Program-made: the position numbers and the translations under genes
DNA from: Pseudomonadota bacterium
Lineage (GTDB): Bacteria > Pseudomonadota > Gammaproteobacteria > Burkholderiales > Casimicrobiaceae
NCBI GenBank assembly: GCA_018241745.1
Contig: JAFEDG010000141.1
Coordinates: 62,001-126,000, forward strand
Direction of reading: 5' to 3'
DNA length: 64,000 nucleotides
Notes under the pieces: model-generated
The model's database searches: none
What the model saw: only the letters and a program-made list of their open reading frames with translations
What the model was told of the DNA's origin: nothing
In this document: positions 33,510 through 42,941 of the stretch, one piece after another
Numbering within the stretch: position 1 is the first letter of the stretch
Layout of the letters: every line of letters starts with the position of its first letter

Positions 33510-34807
33510 ACCGTACCGTCAGCACGTTGGCCACGCGGGCCCCGGCACGCGAACGCACGGCCGCAACGCCCGTCCGCGGGTTGCACGCGATCCTCGCCAG
33601 CGCCGCCCAACGCGCACTCGCTGCGCGGCTCGGGAAGCTTCGCCACGGCGTCGTCACGCTGGTCGACGGCGATCGCGACGTCACGTACGGCCACGTCACG
33701 GCACGCAGCGCGCTGCGCGCCACGATCCGGGTCCACGACGCGCGCTTCTACACCGATGTCGCGTTCGGCGGCTCCGTCGGCGCCGGCGAGTCGTACATGG
33801 CGGGCGACTGGTCCTGCGACGACCTGCCCGCACTGATCCGCATCCTCGCCGTCAACCGCGACGTACTGGACGGCCTCGACGGCGGCATGCGACGCGCCGG
33901 GGACGCGGTGCGGCGAGCATTGCATGCCGCCGCGCGCAACACGCGGGACGGCAGCCGGCGCAACATCGCGGCCCACTATGACATCGGCAACGACTTCTTC
34001 GAGCTGTTCCTCGATCCGTCGCTCACCTATTCATGCGCGTTCTACGAGCATCCTGCGCAGACGCTCGCGGACGCGCAGCGCGCAAAGCTCGATCGCCTGT
34101 GCCGCAAGCTGGCGCTGGGGCCGGGCGATCACCTGCTGGAGATCGGCACCGGATGGGGCGCCCTCGCGATCCACGCCGCGCGCCACTACGGCTGCCGCGT
34201 GACGACGACAACGATCTCGCGCGAGCAGCACGCACTGGCCCGCGAGCGGATCGCCGCCGCCGGGCTTGGCGATCGCATCGCGCTGCGGCTCGACGATTAC
34301 CGCGACCTCGACGGTCGCTACGACAAGCTCGTGTCCGTCGAGATGATCGAGGCCGTCGGACACCAGTATTTCGACACGTTCTTCGCCACCTGCGAGCGGC
34401 TGCTCGCGCCGGGCGGGACAGCGGCGATCCAGGCCATCACGATCGCGGACGAGCAGTACGCCGCGGCACGCGATTCGGTCGACTTCATCAAGCGCCACGT
34501 ATTCCCCGGCTGCTGCATTCCGTCGCTGGGGGCGTTGACCGCGTCGATCACGTCGGCGACGCGGCTGCGCATCGTCGACGTCGAGGACATCGGGCCACAT
34601 TACGCGACGACGCTCGCTGCCTGGCGCGCCAATCTCCATGCCAACGCCGCCGCGATCCGCGCGCGTGGCTATCCCGACGCGCTGCTCCGCCGCTGGGATT
34701 TCTATCTCGCGTACTGCGAGGGCGGCTACGCGGAACGCGCGCTGTCCAACGTCCAGCTCGTGCTGCAGGACACCGCGACCGGCGCGCCGCCACCGCCCCG
34801 CGTCTGA
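33506..34807 (+). CDS. cfa: Cyclopropane-fatty-acyl-phospholipid synthase
   Basis: 433 residues, the length of full CFA synthases. An N-terminal lipid-binding domain (VTLVDGDRDVTYG, FYTDVAFGGSVGAGESYMAG) precedes the catalytic domain: RRNIAAHYDIGNDFFELFLD, SLTYSCAFYEHPAQTLADAQ, LLEIGTGWGALAIHAA (SAM site), VSVEMIEAVGHQYFDTFF and FIKRHVFPGCCIPSL. It transfers a methylene group from SAM to cis double bonds of membrane phospholipids, a protection against acid and oxidants. Last gene of the RpoE-controlled operon; about 40 bases separate it from the convergent IclR gene. Confidence 0.95.
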   Translation: MNRTVSTLATRAPARERTAATPVRGLHAILASAAQRALAARLGKLRHGVVTLVDGDRDVTYGHVTARSALRATIRVHDARFYTDVAFGGSVGAGESYMAGDWSCDDLPALIRILAVNRDVLDGLDGGMRRAGDAVRRALHAAARNTRDGSRRNIAAHYDIGNDFFELFLDPSLTYSCAFYEHPAQTLADAQRAKLDRLCRKLALGPGDHLLEIGTGWGALAIHAARHYGCRVTTTTISREQHALARERIAAAGLGDRIALRLDDYRDLDGRYDKLVSVEMIEAVGHQYFDTFFATCERLLAPGGTAAIQAITIADEQYAAARDSVDFIKRHVFPGCCIPSLGALTASITSATRLRIVDVEDIGPHYATTLAAWRANLHANAAAIRARGYPDALLRRWDFYLAYCEGGYAERALSNVQLVLQDTATGAPPPPRV

Positions 34808-34846
34808 TGCCCCGGCCGCGGCCCGCCGGGCGCCGCGCGCAGGCGG

Positions 34847-35662
34847 TTACACGAGCCCGGCCATCGCGACGGCTGCGTCGCGGATCGCGTCGACGCGGGC
34901 CACGGCCTCGTCGAGCGTGACGCGCGCCACCGGCGCGTGCATCGCGATCGCTGCGCGGACCCTGCCGTCGCGCGTGACTGGCGCCGCAACGGCGACAAGC
35001 CCGGCGATGAACTCCTCGCGGTCCGTCGAGTAGCCCTGCGCGGCGATTGCATCGCATTCCGCGACGAGTGCCGCGCGGGAGGTGATCGTGCGCGCCGTCA
35101 TCCGTGCAAGCGGGAGTCGCGCGACGAGCGCCTCGCGCTCCGCCGGCGGCATCGACGCGAGGAACAGCTTGCCGCTGGCCGTGCAATGCAGCGGCACGTG
35201 CGAGCCCACGTCGAGCGTCAGCCGCAACGGCCAGTGCGCCTCGACGCGGTCGAGGTACAGCACGCTCGCACCATCCAGCGTCGTGAAGTTGCACGTCTCC
35301 CCGACCTTGGCGACGAGGTCCGCAAGCACGGCGTGCCGCTGGGCGCGCAACGCATCCCCGTTGAGCGCCGCCAGCGCGAGGCGGCGCAGCGCCGGGCCGG
35401 TGGCCAGCTTGCGCTCGTCGGTGTCGCGGATGGCGTAGCCCGCGGCAATCAGGTGCTCGGCCACCCGGTGCACGGTGGCCTTGGCGAGCCCGGACTGGAT
35501 CGCGACGTCGGTGAGCGCCATCGGTCGCCCTTCCTCGGCGAGCGTGTTGAGCACGCGCAGCGCACGGGCGATCGCGCTGTCGGTCGTGCGCTCGCCGGCC
35601 TCAGCGGCGGGCTCGGGCGCCGGCGCCACGGCATCCGGGTCGGGATCGCGTTCGGAAGTCAC
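34847..35662 (-). CDS. IclR-family transcriptional regulator
   Basis: 271 residues, GTG start at 35662. A polar 25-residue N-terminus precedes the winged helix-turn-helix (ALRVLNTLAEEGRPMALTDV, GLAKATVHRVAEHL) and the IclR effector domain (VGETCNFTTLDGASVLYLDR, LHCTASGKLFLASMP, GYSTDREEFIAGLVAVAAPV). Such regulators sense small aromatic or organic acids. The gene is divergent from the GMC oxidoreductase-MFS operon, and a symmetric operator-like site lies between them at 35683-35697, so it probably controls that operon and itself. Confidence 0.92.
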   Translation of the reverse strand: MTSERDPDPDAVAPAPEPAAEAGERTTDSAIARALRVLNTLAEEGRPMALTDVAIQSGLAKATVHRVAEHLIAAGYAIRDTDERKLATGPALRRLALAALNGDALRAQRHAVLADLVAKVGETCNFTTLDGASVLYLDRVEAHWPLRLTLDVGSHVPLHCTASGKLFLASMPPAEREALVARLPLARMTARTITSRAALVAECDAIAAQGYSTDREEFIAGLVAVAAPVTRDGRVRAAIAMHAPVARVTLDEAVARVDAIRDAAVAMAGLV

Positions 35663-35682
35663 GCGTCAATTATGCGAAAAAT

Positions 35683-35697
35683 GGAACATTGTGTTCC
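35683..35697. promoter_or_regulatory. Operator-like palindrome between IclR gene and GMC operon
   Basis: GGAACA-TTG-TGTTCC: six-base perfect arms with a three-base centre, in an AT-rich patch about 20 bases before the IclR GTG. Size and symmetry match IclR-family binding sites of the GGAAnnnnnTTCC kind. Confidence 0.55.
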
Positions 35698-35833
35698 GAA
35701 AAAATTTGGCCTACGATGCGCCGACTCGCGAGGGGCTCACACGGCTCCCGACGGCGGCAGCCCAGCATAAGACCTCGGCGCCGGCGTTGTCGATCAACCG
35801 CGCAATCCGGAGGGCCCGAACAGGGGATCGCGC

Positions 35834-37492
35834 ATGGCGGACACGTACGACTACATCGTGGTCGGCGCCGGCTCGGCGGGCTGCGTGCTGGCGGGCCGCC
35901 TGTCGGAAGACCCGGCGACGCGCGTGCTGCTGCTCGAAGCCGGGCCGCCCGACCGCTCGCTGTGGATCCACCTGCCGATCGGCTACGGCAAGACGATGTG
36001 GAGCGACCGTTACAACTGGCGCTTCCAGACGGACCCCGATCCCAACATGCACGGTCGCCGGATCTACTGGCCGCGCGGCAAGACGCTGGGCGGCTCCAGT
36101 GCGATCAACGGGCTCATCTACATCCGCGGCCAGCGCGAGGATTACGACCACTGGGCAGACCTCGGCTGCGCGGGCTGGGGCTACGACGACGTGCTGCCCT
36201 GGTTCATCCGCGCGGAAGGCAACGAGCGCGGCGCCAGCCGCTACCACGGCGGCGACGGCCCGCTCAAGGTATCCGATATTCCCGGGCGCCACCCACTGAT
36301 CGATGCCTTTGTCGCAGGGGCGGGGACACTGGGCGTGCCGGCGACCGACGATTTCAACGGCGCCACGCAGGAAGGCGCCGGCTATTTCCAGCTGACAACG
36401 CACCGCGGCTGGCGTTGCTCGACCGCCGACGCGTACCTGAAGCCCGCACGCGGCCGGCCCAACCTCACCGTGGCCACGGAGGCGCAGGCGACCGCCGTGC
36501 TGTTCGACGGCAAGCGCGCCATCGGCGTCCGCTACCGGCAAGGCGGCCGCGACATCGAGGCGCGTTGCGACGCGGAGGTGCTGCTCGCCGCGGGCGCGAT
36601 CCAGTCGCCCCAGTTGCTGCAGCTGTCCGGGGTCGGCCCCCCCGCGCTGCTGGCGCAGTTCGGCATCCCGCTCGTGCACGCGCTGGACGCGGTCGGCGAG
36701 AACCTGCAGGACCACCTGCAGTTCAGGCTCGCGTACGAGTGCACCGAGAAGATCACGACGAACGACGACCTCAACTCGCTGTTCGGCCGCATCAAGCTCG
36801 GCTGGCAATGGCTCAGCGCTCGCAGCGGCGCGCTCGCCATCGGGATCAATCAGGGCGCGTGCTTCATGCGCGCGCTGCCCGAATCGACGACGCCCGACAT
36901 CCAGTTCCACGTCGCGACGCTGTCGGCGGACATGGCCGGTGGCGCCGTCCACGCGTGGCCCGGATTCACGTTCTCCGTATGCCAGCTGCGGCCGTCGTCG
37001 CGCGGACGCATCGCGCTCGCTTCGGCCGACCCGTTCGCGCCGCCGTCGATGCAGGCCAACTACCTCGACACCGAGCTCGACCGCCGCTGCGCCGTGGCTG
37101 CCGTCAAGGCAGCGCGTGCTATCGCGGCGTCCGCGCCGATGGCGCGCTACGTGAAGCGCGAGGTCAAGCCGGGACCGGGCGTCGCCAGCGACGCGGACCT
37201 GCTCGACTGGTGCCGCGACGTCGGCGCAACGATCTTTCACCCGTCGGGCACGTGCCGGATGGGCGTCGACGCCAACGCGGTCGTGGATCCGCGGTTGCGC
37301 GTGCGTGGCGTCCAGGCCTTGCGCGTCGTCGACGCGTCGATCGTGCCCACGGTGCCCTCGGGCAACACCAACGCGCCGGTCGTGATGATCGCCGAGAAGG
37401 CGGTCGCGATGATCCGCGAGGACAGGAAGCGCGGCGGACGAACCGCGCAGGACGGGAATCCCACGCAGCACAACATCCTGGAGGAGGCTTGA
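35834..37492 (+). CDS. GMC-family FAD oxidoreductase (choline/alcohol dehydrogenase type)
   Basis: 552 residues. FAD-binding start YIVVGAGSAGCVLAGRLSE, then LLLEAGPPD, GGSSAINGLIYIRGQ (GMC signature 1), LLAAGAIQSPQLLQLSGVG (signature 2) and the C-terminal HPSGTCRMG and VPSGNTNAPVVMIAEKA with active-site His and Asn. Enzymes of this type oxidise primary alcohols to aldehydes and pass electrons to quinone or O2; relatives include choline and polyethylene-glycol dehydrogenases. Substrate unknown. Followed 4 bases later by an MFS carrier gene. Confidence 0.92.
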   Translation: MADTYDYIVVGAGSAGCVLAGRLSEDPATRVLLLEAGPPDRSLWIHLPIGYGKTMWSDRYNWRFQTDPDPNMHGRRIYWPRGKTLGGSSAINGLIYIRGQREDYDHWADLGCAGWGYDDVLPWFIRAEGNERGASRYHGGDGPLKVSDIPGRHPLIDAFVAGAGTLGVPATDDFNGATQEGAGYFQLTTHRGWRCSTADAYLKPARGRPNLTVATEAQATAVLFDGKRAIGVRYRQGGRDIEARCDAEVLLAAGAIQSPQLLQLSGVGPPALLAQFGIPLVHALDAVGENLQDHLQFRLAYECTEKITTNDDLNSLFGRIKLGWQWLSARSGALAIGINQGACFMRALPESTTPDIQFHVATLSADMAGGAVHAWPGFTFSVCQLRPSSRGRIALASADPFAPPSMQANYLDTELDRRCAVAAVKAARAIAASAPMARYVKREVKPGPGVASDADLLDWCRDVGATIFHPSGTCRMGVDANAVVDPRLRVRGVQALRVVDASIVPTVPSGNTNAPVVMIAEKAVAMIREDRKRGGRTAQDGNPTQHNILEEA

Positions 37493-37496
37493 GATC

Positions 37497-38834
37497 ATGA
37501 GCACGAGCAACGGCAACGAGCAGGCGATCCGGCGCGTGATCACGTCGGCACTCGTCGGCGCGAGCATCGAGTGGTACGACTTCTTTCTGTACGGCGTCGT
37601 CGCGGGCATCGTCTTCAACAAGCTGTACTTCCCCAACAGCGACCCGTTCATCGCGACGCTGCTCGCGTACACGACGTTCGCCGTGGGCTTCGTCACCCGC
37701 CCGCTCGGCGGCGTGATCTTCGGCCACTTCGGCGACCGCATCGGGCGCAAGACGATGCTGATCATCACGCTTATGATCATGGGCGTCGCGACGTTCCTGA
37801 TCGGCCTCGTGCCCACGTACGCGCAGATCGGCGTCGCCGCGCCCGTGCTGCTGCTGCTGCTGCGCGTGCTGCAGGGCATCGGCCTCGGCGGCGAATGGGG
37901 CGGCGCGGTGCTGATGGCCTACGAGTACGCGCCGAAGGAGAAGCGCGGCCTGTATGCGTCGCTGCCGCAGATCGGGCTCGCGATCGGGCTGTGCCTCGCG
38001 TCCGGCGTCGTCGCGCTGCTGTCCTCGGTGCTGAGCGACGCGCAGTTCCTTGCGTGGGGCTGGCGCGTCGCGTTCCTGCTGTCCGGCATCATGGTGGCGG
38101 TGGGCATGTACATCCGGCTCAACATCCAGGAGACGCCGGAGTTCGCGGCGCTGAAGGAGCGCAACGCCGCGTACCGGATGCCGTTCGTCGAGATGCTGAA
38201 GCGCTACCCGCTGAACGTGATCAAGGGCATGGGCGCGCGCTACATCGACGGCGTGTTCTTCAACATCTTCGCCGTGTTCATCATCGGCTACCTCGTCAAC
38301 ACGCTGAAGCTGACGCGGACCGACGCGCTGCTGGGCGTGATGGCGTCGGCACTGGTGATGATCGTGACGATCCCGTTCTTCGGCCGCATGTCGGACCGGA
38401 TGAGCCGCCCCAAGCTGTACGCGATCGGCTCGCTCGTCACGGCGTTCGCGTCGTTCCCGGCGTTCTGGCTTATCAACCACAGCGGCGGCAACATGCTGCT
38501 CGTGTGGCTCGCGATCGTCATCCCGTTCGGGATCTTCTACGCATCGGTCTACGGCCCCGAAGCCGCGCTGTTCTGCGACCTGTTCGACGCCAAGGTGCGC
38601 TACAGCGGCATCTCGTTCGTCTACCAGTTCTCCGGGATCTTCGCGTCCGGCATCACGCCGCTGATCGCGGCGGCGCTGCTGCAATCGGGCGGCGGCCAGC
38701 CGTGGCTGATCGCGATCTACGTCGCGTTCTCGGGTGTCGTCTCGGCGCTGTCCGCCTGGTGGATCGCGGCGGACCGCAGTCCTGCCGATGCCGACGCAAG
38801 CGTTCCGCAACACGCCGCACGCGCCGCACGCTGA
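37497..38834 (+). CDS. MFS transporter, metabolite:H+ symporter (MHS) family
   Basis: 445 residues with twelve predicted membrane helices. ASIEWYDFFLYGVVAGIVFN, GHFGDRIGRKTMLI, RVLQGIGLGGEWGGAVLMAY and AKVRYSGISFVYQFSGIF are characteristic of the ShiA/ProP/KgtP group, importers of organic acids, osmolytes or aromatic acids. In operon with the GMC dehydrogenase under the divergent IclR regulator, so it may bring in that enzyme's substrate. A strong terminator follows at 38851. Confidence 0.93.
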   Translation: MSTSNGNEQAIRRVITSALVGASIEWYDFFLYGVVAGIVFNKLYFPNSDPFIATLLAYTTFAVGFVTRPLGGVIFGHFGDRIGRKTMLIITLMIMGVATFLIGLVPTYAQIGVAAPVLLLLLRVLQGIGLGGEWGGAVLMAYEYAPKEKRGLYASLPQIGLAIGLCLASGVVALLSSVLSDAQFLAWGWRVAFLLSGIMVAVGMYIRLNIQETPEFAALKERNAAYRMPFVEMLKRYPLNVIKGMGARYIDGVFFNIFAVFIIGYLVNTLKLTRTDALLGVMASALVMIVTIPFFGRMSDRMSRPKLYAIGSLVTAFASFPAFWLINHSGGNMLLVWLAIVIPFGIFYASVYGPEAALFCDLFDAKVRYSGISFVYQFSGIFASGITPLIAAALLQSGGGQPWLIAIYVAFSGVVSALSAWWIAADRSPADADASVPQHAARAAR

Positions 38835-38850
38835 CACGCGTCGGTTCGCG

Positions 38851-38886
38851 AGCCGCGGCGCCCGCACGGGGCCGCGGCTTCTTTTT
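38851..38886 (+). terminator. Rho-independent terminator of the GMC-MFS operon
   Basis: AGCCGCGGC (38851-38859), an 11-base loop and GCCGCGGCT (38871-38879), followed by TCTTTTT. Nine-base perfect stem with a T tract, 16 bases after the MFS stop. Confidence 0.88.
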
Positions 38887-38893
38887 GCGCCGG

Positions 38894-39442
38894 CTAGCGT
38901 GCGGGCGGCAACGGCGTCGCGTCGCTGAAGGCGTGCAGCTCCGGGATGACGATGTCGCCCTCACCCGCCGCGGCAGTCTTCACCTGCGAACTCATGACCG
39001 TCGGGTTCCGCGGGTACGTCCTGCCGTCGAATACCAGCTGGCGCCACCCTGCGCGGGCGCCGCCGCCGCCGACGGCGACCACCAGGTCACGCCAGCCGGC
39101 GCCCGTACCCGTGCCAACGCGCACCGGCGTCTGCACCGGGCCGATCTTGCCGACGACGCGGTACTCGGAACCGTTGCGCGCGAACACCCACAGCGTGCAG
39201 CCGCCGGTGCCGCACGCGCCCGGGCCCACGACGTAGACCAGCAGCTCGGGCTGCACGTCGCCGTCCAGGTCCACCCACGCGGACAGCGTGGCGAGCGCGC
39301 CGCCGACGTTGGCCTTGCGGATCGTGCTGACGACATCGTCCGGCAACGCCGGGTCCGCGGCCGTCGCGCGGGCCGGCAGAAGCGTCGCGGTACCCGTGCC
39401 GAGCACCAGCACGGCGGCGGCGAGAAGGGCGCGTGATGTCAT
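38894..39442 (-). CDS. Hypothetical exported protein
   Basis: 182 residues with a Sec signal peptide (LLAAAVLVLGTGTATLLPARATAA). The mature part has SAWVDLDGDVQPELLVYVVG, resembling a calcium-type DxDxD loop, a Cys pair in GACGTGGCTLWVF and a Gly-rich centre (RDLVVAVGGGGARAGW). Together these suggest a small secreted beta protein of the VCBS/FG-GAP-like kind. I do not recognise a named family. It converges with the MFS operon terminator and lies 38 bases downstream of the hydroxyacid dehydrogenase gene on the same strand as that gene, so co-transcription is possible. Confidence 0.65.
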   Translation of the reverse strand: MTSRALLAAAVLVLGTGTATLLPARATAADPALPDDVVSTIRKANVGGALATLSAWVDLDGDVQPELLVYVVGPGACGTGGCTLWVFARNGSEYRVVGKIGPVQTPVRVGTGTGAGWRDLVVAVGGGGARAGWRQLVFDGRTYPRNPTVMSSQVKTAAAGEGDIVIPELHAFSDATPLPPAR

Positions 39443-39479
39443 GAGTCCTCCGCTGTCGCGTTCACGGCGGCCGTGCCGG

Positions 39480-40424
39480 CTACAGCACGTGCCGCGGCGT
39501 CCCCGCGACGAACAGTTCGATGTTCTCGACGAGCTGGTCCGCGAGTCCCTGCATCGCCTCGCGGCTCGCCCATGCGACGTGCGGCGTCAGGATGAAGTTG
39601 GGCAGGTCGAGTTGCAGCAGCGGATTGTCGGTGACCGGCGGTTCCTTCGTCAGCACGTCGAAGCCGGCGCCGCCGAGCTTGCGCGCCCGCAGCGCGGCGG
39701 CGAGCGCGGCTTCGTCGACGAGGCCGCCGCGCGCCGTGTTGATCAGCAGCGCAGTCGGCTTCATCGTCGCGAGCTCCGCGGCGCCGATCATGTTGCGGGT
39801 CGCGGGCGTCAGCGGCAGGTGCAGCGTCACGACGTCCGCCTCGCGCAGGATCTCCGCCACGCCCGCCGGCGTGACGCCTTCGCCGGGCGCCGCCTGCGGA
39901 TCGTGGCCCAGCACGCGCATGCCGAACGCACGCCCGATCTGCGCGACGCGCGCGCCGAGCGCGCCCAGGCCGATGACGCCGAGCGTGCTCCCGGCGAGGT
40001 CGTGCACCGGATGGTCCAGCAGGCAGAAGGCCGTCGCCTGCTGCCACTTGCCGGCCGCGACGTCCGCGCGATACGCGAGCAGGTTGCGCCGCAGCGCCAG
40101 CATCAGCATGAACACGTGCTCGGGCAGCGTGGACAGCGCGTAGTTGCGGATGTTCGACACGACGACGCCGCGCGCCTTGGCGGCGGCGACGTCGACGCAG
40201 TCCGTTCCGGTGGCGGCGACCGCGATCAGCTTCAGGTCCGGCAGCTTCGCGAGGGCCGCCTCCCGCAGCGGGATCTTGTTGGTGACGGCGATCGTGGCGC
40301 CCGCAAGGCGCGCGACGACGTCGGTTTCGGCGGTGCGCGCGTGGTCCTGCCACGTGTGCGCGAAGCGCGGCGGCCGCAGCGTGGCGTCGAGGCTCGCGCG
40401 ATCGAGGAAGACGACGCGTTCCAT
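39480..40424 (-). CDS. D-2-hydroxyacid dehydrogenase (NAD(P)-dependent)
   Basis: 314 residues. NAD-binding GVIGLGALGARVAQIG with Asp following the second strand (LGHD), catalytic Arg in NTARGGLVDE, Glu in LTKEPP and His in LTPHVAWAS. It belongs to the glycerate/hydroxypyruvate reductase-like group of D-hydroxyacid dehydrogenases. ATG 40424; the gene for the methylmalonate-semialdehyde-type dehydrogenase ends seven bases upstream, so they are co-transcribed. Substrate not determined by sequence. Confidence 0.92.
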   Translation of the reverse strand: MERVVFLDRASLDATLRPPRFAHTWQDHARTAETDVVARLAGATIAVTNKIPLREAALAKLPDLKLIAVAATGTDCVDVAAAKARGVVVSNIRNYALSTLPEHVFMLMLALRRNLLAYRADVAAGKWQQATAFCLLDHPVHDLAGSTLGVIGLGALGARVAQIGRAFGMRVLGHDPQAAPGEGVTPAGVAEILREADVVTLHLPLTPATRNMIGAAELATMKPTALLINTARGGLVDEAALAAALRARKLGGAGFDVLTKEPPVTDNPLLQLDLPNFILTPHVAWASREAMQGLADQLVENIELFVAGTPRHVL

Positions 40425-40431
40425 GCGCCCG

Positions 40432-41952
40432 CTACTTGGCCACCGGCATCGCGAACTCGGCGCCCTTGGCGATGCTCGCCGGCCAGCGCTGCATGACGCT
40501 CTTCTGCTTCGTGTAGAAGCGCACGCCCTCCTCGCCGTAGGCGTGCATGTCGCCGAACAGCGAGCGCTTCCAGCCGCCGAAGCCATGCCAGGCCATCGGC
40601 ACCGGGATCGGCACGTTGATGCCCACCATTCCCACCTGCACGCGGCGCGCGAACTCGCGCGCGATGTTGCCGTCGCTCGTGTAGCAGGACACGCCGTTGC
40701 CGTACTCGTGGCCGTTGACGACCTGCAATGCGGACGTGAAGTCCGGCACGCGGACGCACGACAGCACCGGGCCGAATATCTCGTCGCGATAGATGCTCAT
40801 CGCGGGCGTCACGTGGTCGAACAGCGTCGCGCCGGTGAAGAAGCCGTTCTCGTGACCGGGGACCTTGTGGCCGCGGCCGTCGACGACGAGCGTCGCCCCT
40901 TCGGCGACGCCGCGCGCGACATAGCCTTCGATCCGTTCCAGCGCCGCGCGCGTCACGATCGGTCCCATTTCCGCCTCGCTGTTCATCGGCTCGCGGATGA
41001 CGAGCTTCTTGGCGCGCTCCGCGAGCTTGGGCATCAGCTTGTCGGCCGCGTCGCCGACCAGCACGCCGACGCTGATCGCCATGCAGCGCTCGCCAGCCGA
41101 GCCGTACGCGGCGCCGATCAGCGCGTCGACCGCCTGGTCGACGTCCGCATCCGGCATCACGACCAGGTGGTTCTTGGCGCCCCCGAGCGCCTGCACGCGC
41201 TTGCCCAGCCGCGCGCCCGTCTCGTAGATGTACTGCGCGATCGCCGTCGAGCCGACGAAGCTCAGTGCGGCGACGTCCGGGTGCTGCAGCAGCGCGTCGA
41301 CGACGACCTTGTCGCCCTGGACGACGTTGAACACGCCCGGCGGGAAACCCGCTTCCGTCATCAGCTCCGCCATCCGGATCGATGCCGACGGGTCGCGCTC
41401 CGAAGGCTTCAGCACGAACGTGTTGCCACAGGCAATGGCCACCGGGAACATCCAGCACGGCACCATGCACGGGAAGTTGAACGGCGTGATGCCGGCGACG
41501 ACGCCGAGCGGCTGGCGCAGCGTCCAGTTGTCGATGCCGGTGGACACCTGGTCCGTGTAATCGCCTTTCAGGAGTTGCGGGATGCCGCAGGCGAACTCGA
41601 CGATGTCGATGCCGCGCGTCACCTCGCCTTGGGCGTCGCTGAATACCTTGCCGTGCTCGGCGCTGATCATCGCGGCGATCTCGTCGCGATGCGTGTTCAT
41701 GAGCTCGAGGAAGCGCAGCATCAGCCGCGCGCGGCGGATCGGCGGCGTGTCCGCCCAGGCGGGCGCCGCGGCACGCGCGGCCGCGACGGCGAGGTCGACG
41801 TCACTCGTGGCGCCGAGATGCACCTGGCGCGCCACGGCGCCCGTGGCCGGGTTGTAGACCGCCTGCTTGCGGCCACCGGCCGCGTCCACGGGCTGTCCGC
41901 CGATGTAGTGGCCGACGTCGGCCGTGGCCGTGTATCCCACGCGTGTGTCCAT
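40432..41952 (-). CDS. mmsA: CoA-acylating methylmalonate-semialdehyde dehydrogenase
   Basis: 506 residues (family about 500). Aldehyde dehydrogenase fold with the MmsA/IolA-specific features [35 protein letters not shown] and the catalytic Cys in [10 protein letters not shown]. It oxidises methylmalonate or malonate semialdehyde to propionyl- or acetyl-CoA in valine, inositol or pyrimidine breakdown. The D-2-hydroxyacid dehydrogenase follows seven bases downstream. Two 3-hydroxyisobutyrate-dehydrogenase-type genes, the usual upstream step in valine catabolism, occur 15 kb away in the window at 55986-57682. Confidence 0.95.
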   Translation of the reverse strand: MDTRVGYTATADVGHYIGGQPVDAAGGRKQAVYNPATGAVARQVHLGATSDVDLAVAAARAAAPAWADTPPIRRARLMLRFLELMNTHRDEIAAMISAEHGKVFSDAQGEVTRGIDIVEFACGIPQLLKGDYTDQVSTGIDNWTLRQPLGVVAGITPFNFPCMVPCWMFPVAIACGNTFVLKPSERDPSASIRMAELMTEAGFPPGVFNVVQGDKVVVDALLQHPDVAALSFVGSTAIAQYIYETGARLGKRVQALGGAKNHLVVMPDADVDQAVDALIGAAYGSAGERCMAISVGVLVGDAADKLMPKLAERAKKLVIREPMNSEAEMGPIVTRAALERIEGYVARGVAEGATLVVDGRGHKVPGHENGFFTGATLFDHVTPAMSIYRDEIFGPVLSCVRVPDFTSALQVVNGHEYGNGVSCYTSDGNIAREFARRVQVGMVGINVPIPVPMAWHGFGGWKRSLFGDMHAYGEEGVRFYTKQKSVMQRWPASIAKGAEFAMPVAK

Positions 41953-42017
41953 GGCGCCTCCTGTCGCGCTCGATCCCGGTCAGGTTACCACCGCCGGGCC
42001 GCGACCCCGGCCACGCG

Positions 42018-42941
42018 TCAAGCGACGCGCTGGTAGTAGAGATTCTGCGGGTGGCGCGCCTGGGCGAAGAACAGCCAGCGGTCCGCGACGAGCCCGGGCG
42101 CCTGCACGAGCACGGCAAGCCACCAGGGTGCGATCGCGCCGGTTGCCAGCGCCCACGCGATGCACGCGGCCGGTAGCACGAAGCCCGCCACGAGCGCGAT
42201 GAGCTTCACGTTGCGCACGGTGGCCGCCGTGGCGTGGTGGAAGAACTCGCGCGTGTTGAACGCGCCCGCGGACATGCCCATCGAGATCTGGCGGATCGGC
42301 GTGGCCGTGATCCCGGTGGCCGTGCGTAGCGTCGACCGTGGCTTCAACGCGGCGTTGCGCCGCAACGACAGCACGCGCGCGACGCCGGCCAGCAGCGTCG
42401 CGACGAGGGCCGACGCCCCGGCCGCCGCGAGCAGTGGCGTTTCGGCCAGCGTCGCCGCCAGCGCGCATGCCAGCGTGAGCCCAGCGGCCAGCCCGGTGAA
42501 CGAGAACGTGACCAGCGTGAACGGGTGGGCCCATTCGGCGATGAAGCGCAGGCACGCGTAGATCATCGCCGTGCAGACCCACAGGGCGACGGCGAGCAGC
42601 AACGCGAGCAGCGGCGGCCACGGTGCGCTCGTGCCGCGCGCCACGAGCCACGCCCACAGCACGGCAGCGGCGATGAACGCCGGCAGCACGATCACCTCGC
42701 GCGACAGCCACGAGGTCCGCCAGCGCGCGGCGGCACGCCACGCCCGCTCCGGACGGCCCAGGTGGAAGAACGACGCGGCCAGCGCAACGATGGCGAGCAC
42801 CGCCGCGCAGCCGAGCGCGATCACCTGGTAGCCGCGCGACATCGGCACGCCGGAGAGCGCTGCGAGCGCCAGCGCGACGACGACGCCCTGCGCGGTACCC
42901 GACAGCGTCGTCAGGAAGATGACGGAAAACGCAGGGTTCAT
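42018..42941 (-). CDS. soeC: SoeC/DmsC-type membrane anchor subunit of sulfite dehydrogenase
   Basis: 307 residues with about eight hydrophobic helices. It starts MNPAFSVIFLTTLSGTAQGV and contains FHLGRPERAWRA and TSWLSREVIVLP, the DmsC signature. It anchors the molybdoenzyme at the cytoplasmic membrane and hands electrons to the quinone pool. ATG 42941 overlaps the soeB stop (ATGA). The lack of a twin-arginine signal on SoeA places the catalytic side in the cytoplasm, as known for SoeABC of Allochromatium. Confidence 0.87.
   Translation of the reverse strand: MNPAFSVIFLTTLSGTAQGVVVALALAALSGVPMSRGYQVIALGCAAVLAIVALAASFFHLGRPERAWRAAARWRTSWLSREVIVLPAFIAAAVLWAWLVARGTSAPWPPLLALLLAVALWVCTAMIYACLRFIAEWAHPFTLVTFSFTGLAAGLTLACALAATLAETPLLAAAGASALVATLLAGVARVLSLRRNAALKPRSTLRTATGITATPIRQISMGMSAGAFNTREFFHHATAATVRNVKLIALVAGFVLPAACIAWALATGAIAPWWLAVLVQAPGLVADRWLFFAQARHPQNLYYQRVA

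Noticed and set aside
35711..37879. Minus-strand frame of 722 codons opposite the GMC gene
   Set aside because: The plus-strand GMC oxidoreductase has both family signatures and the catalytic His; the antisense product matches nothing.
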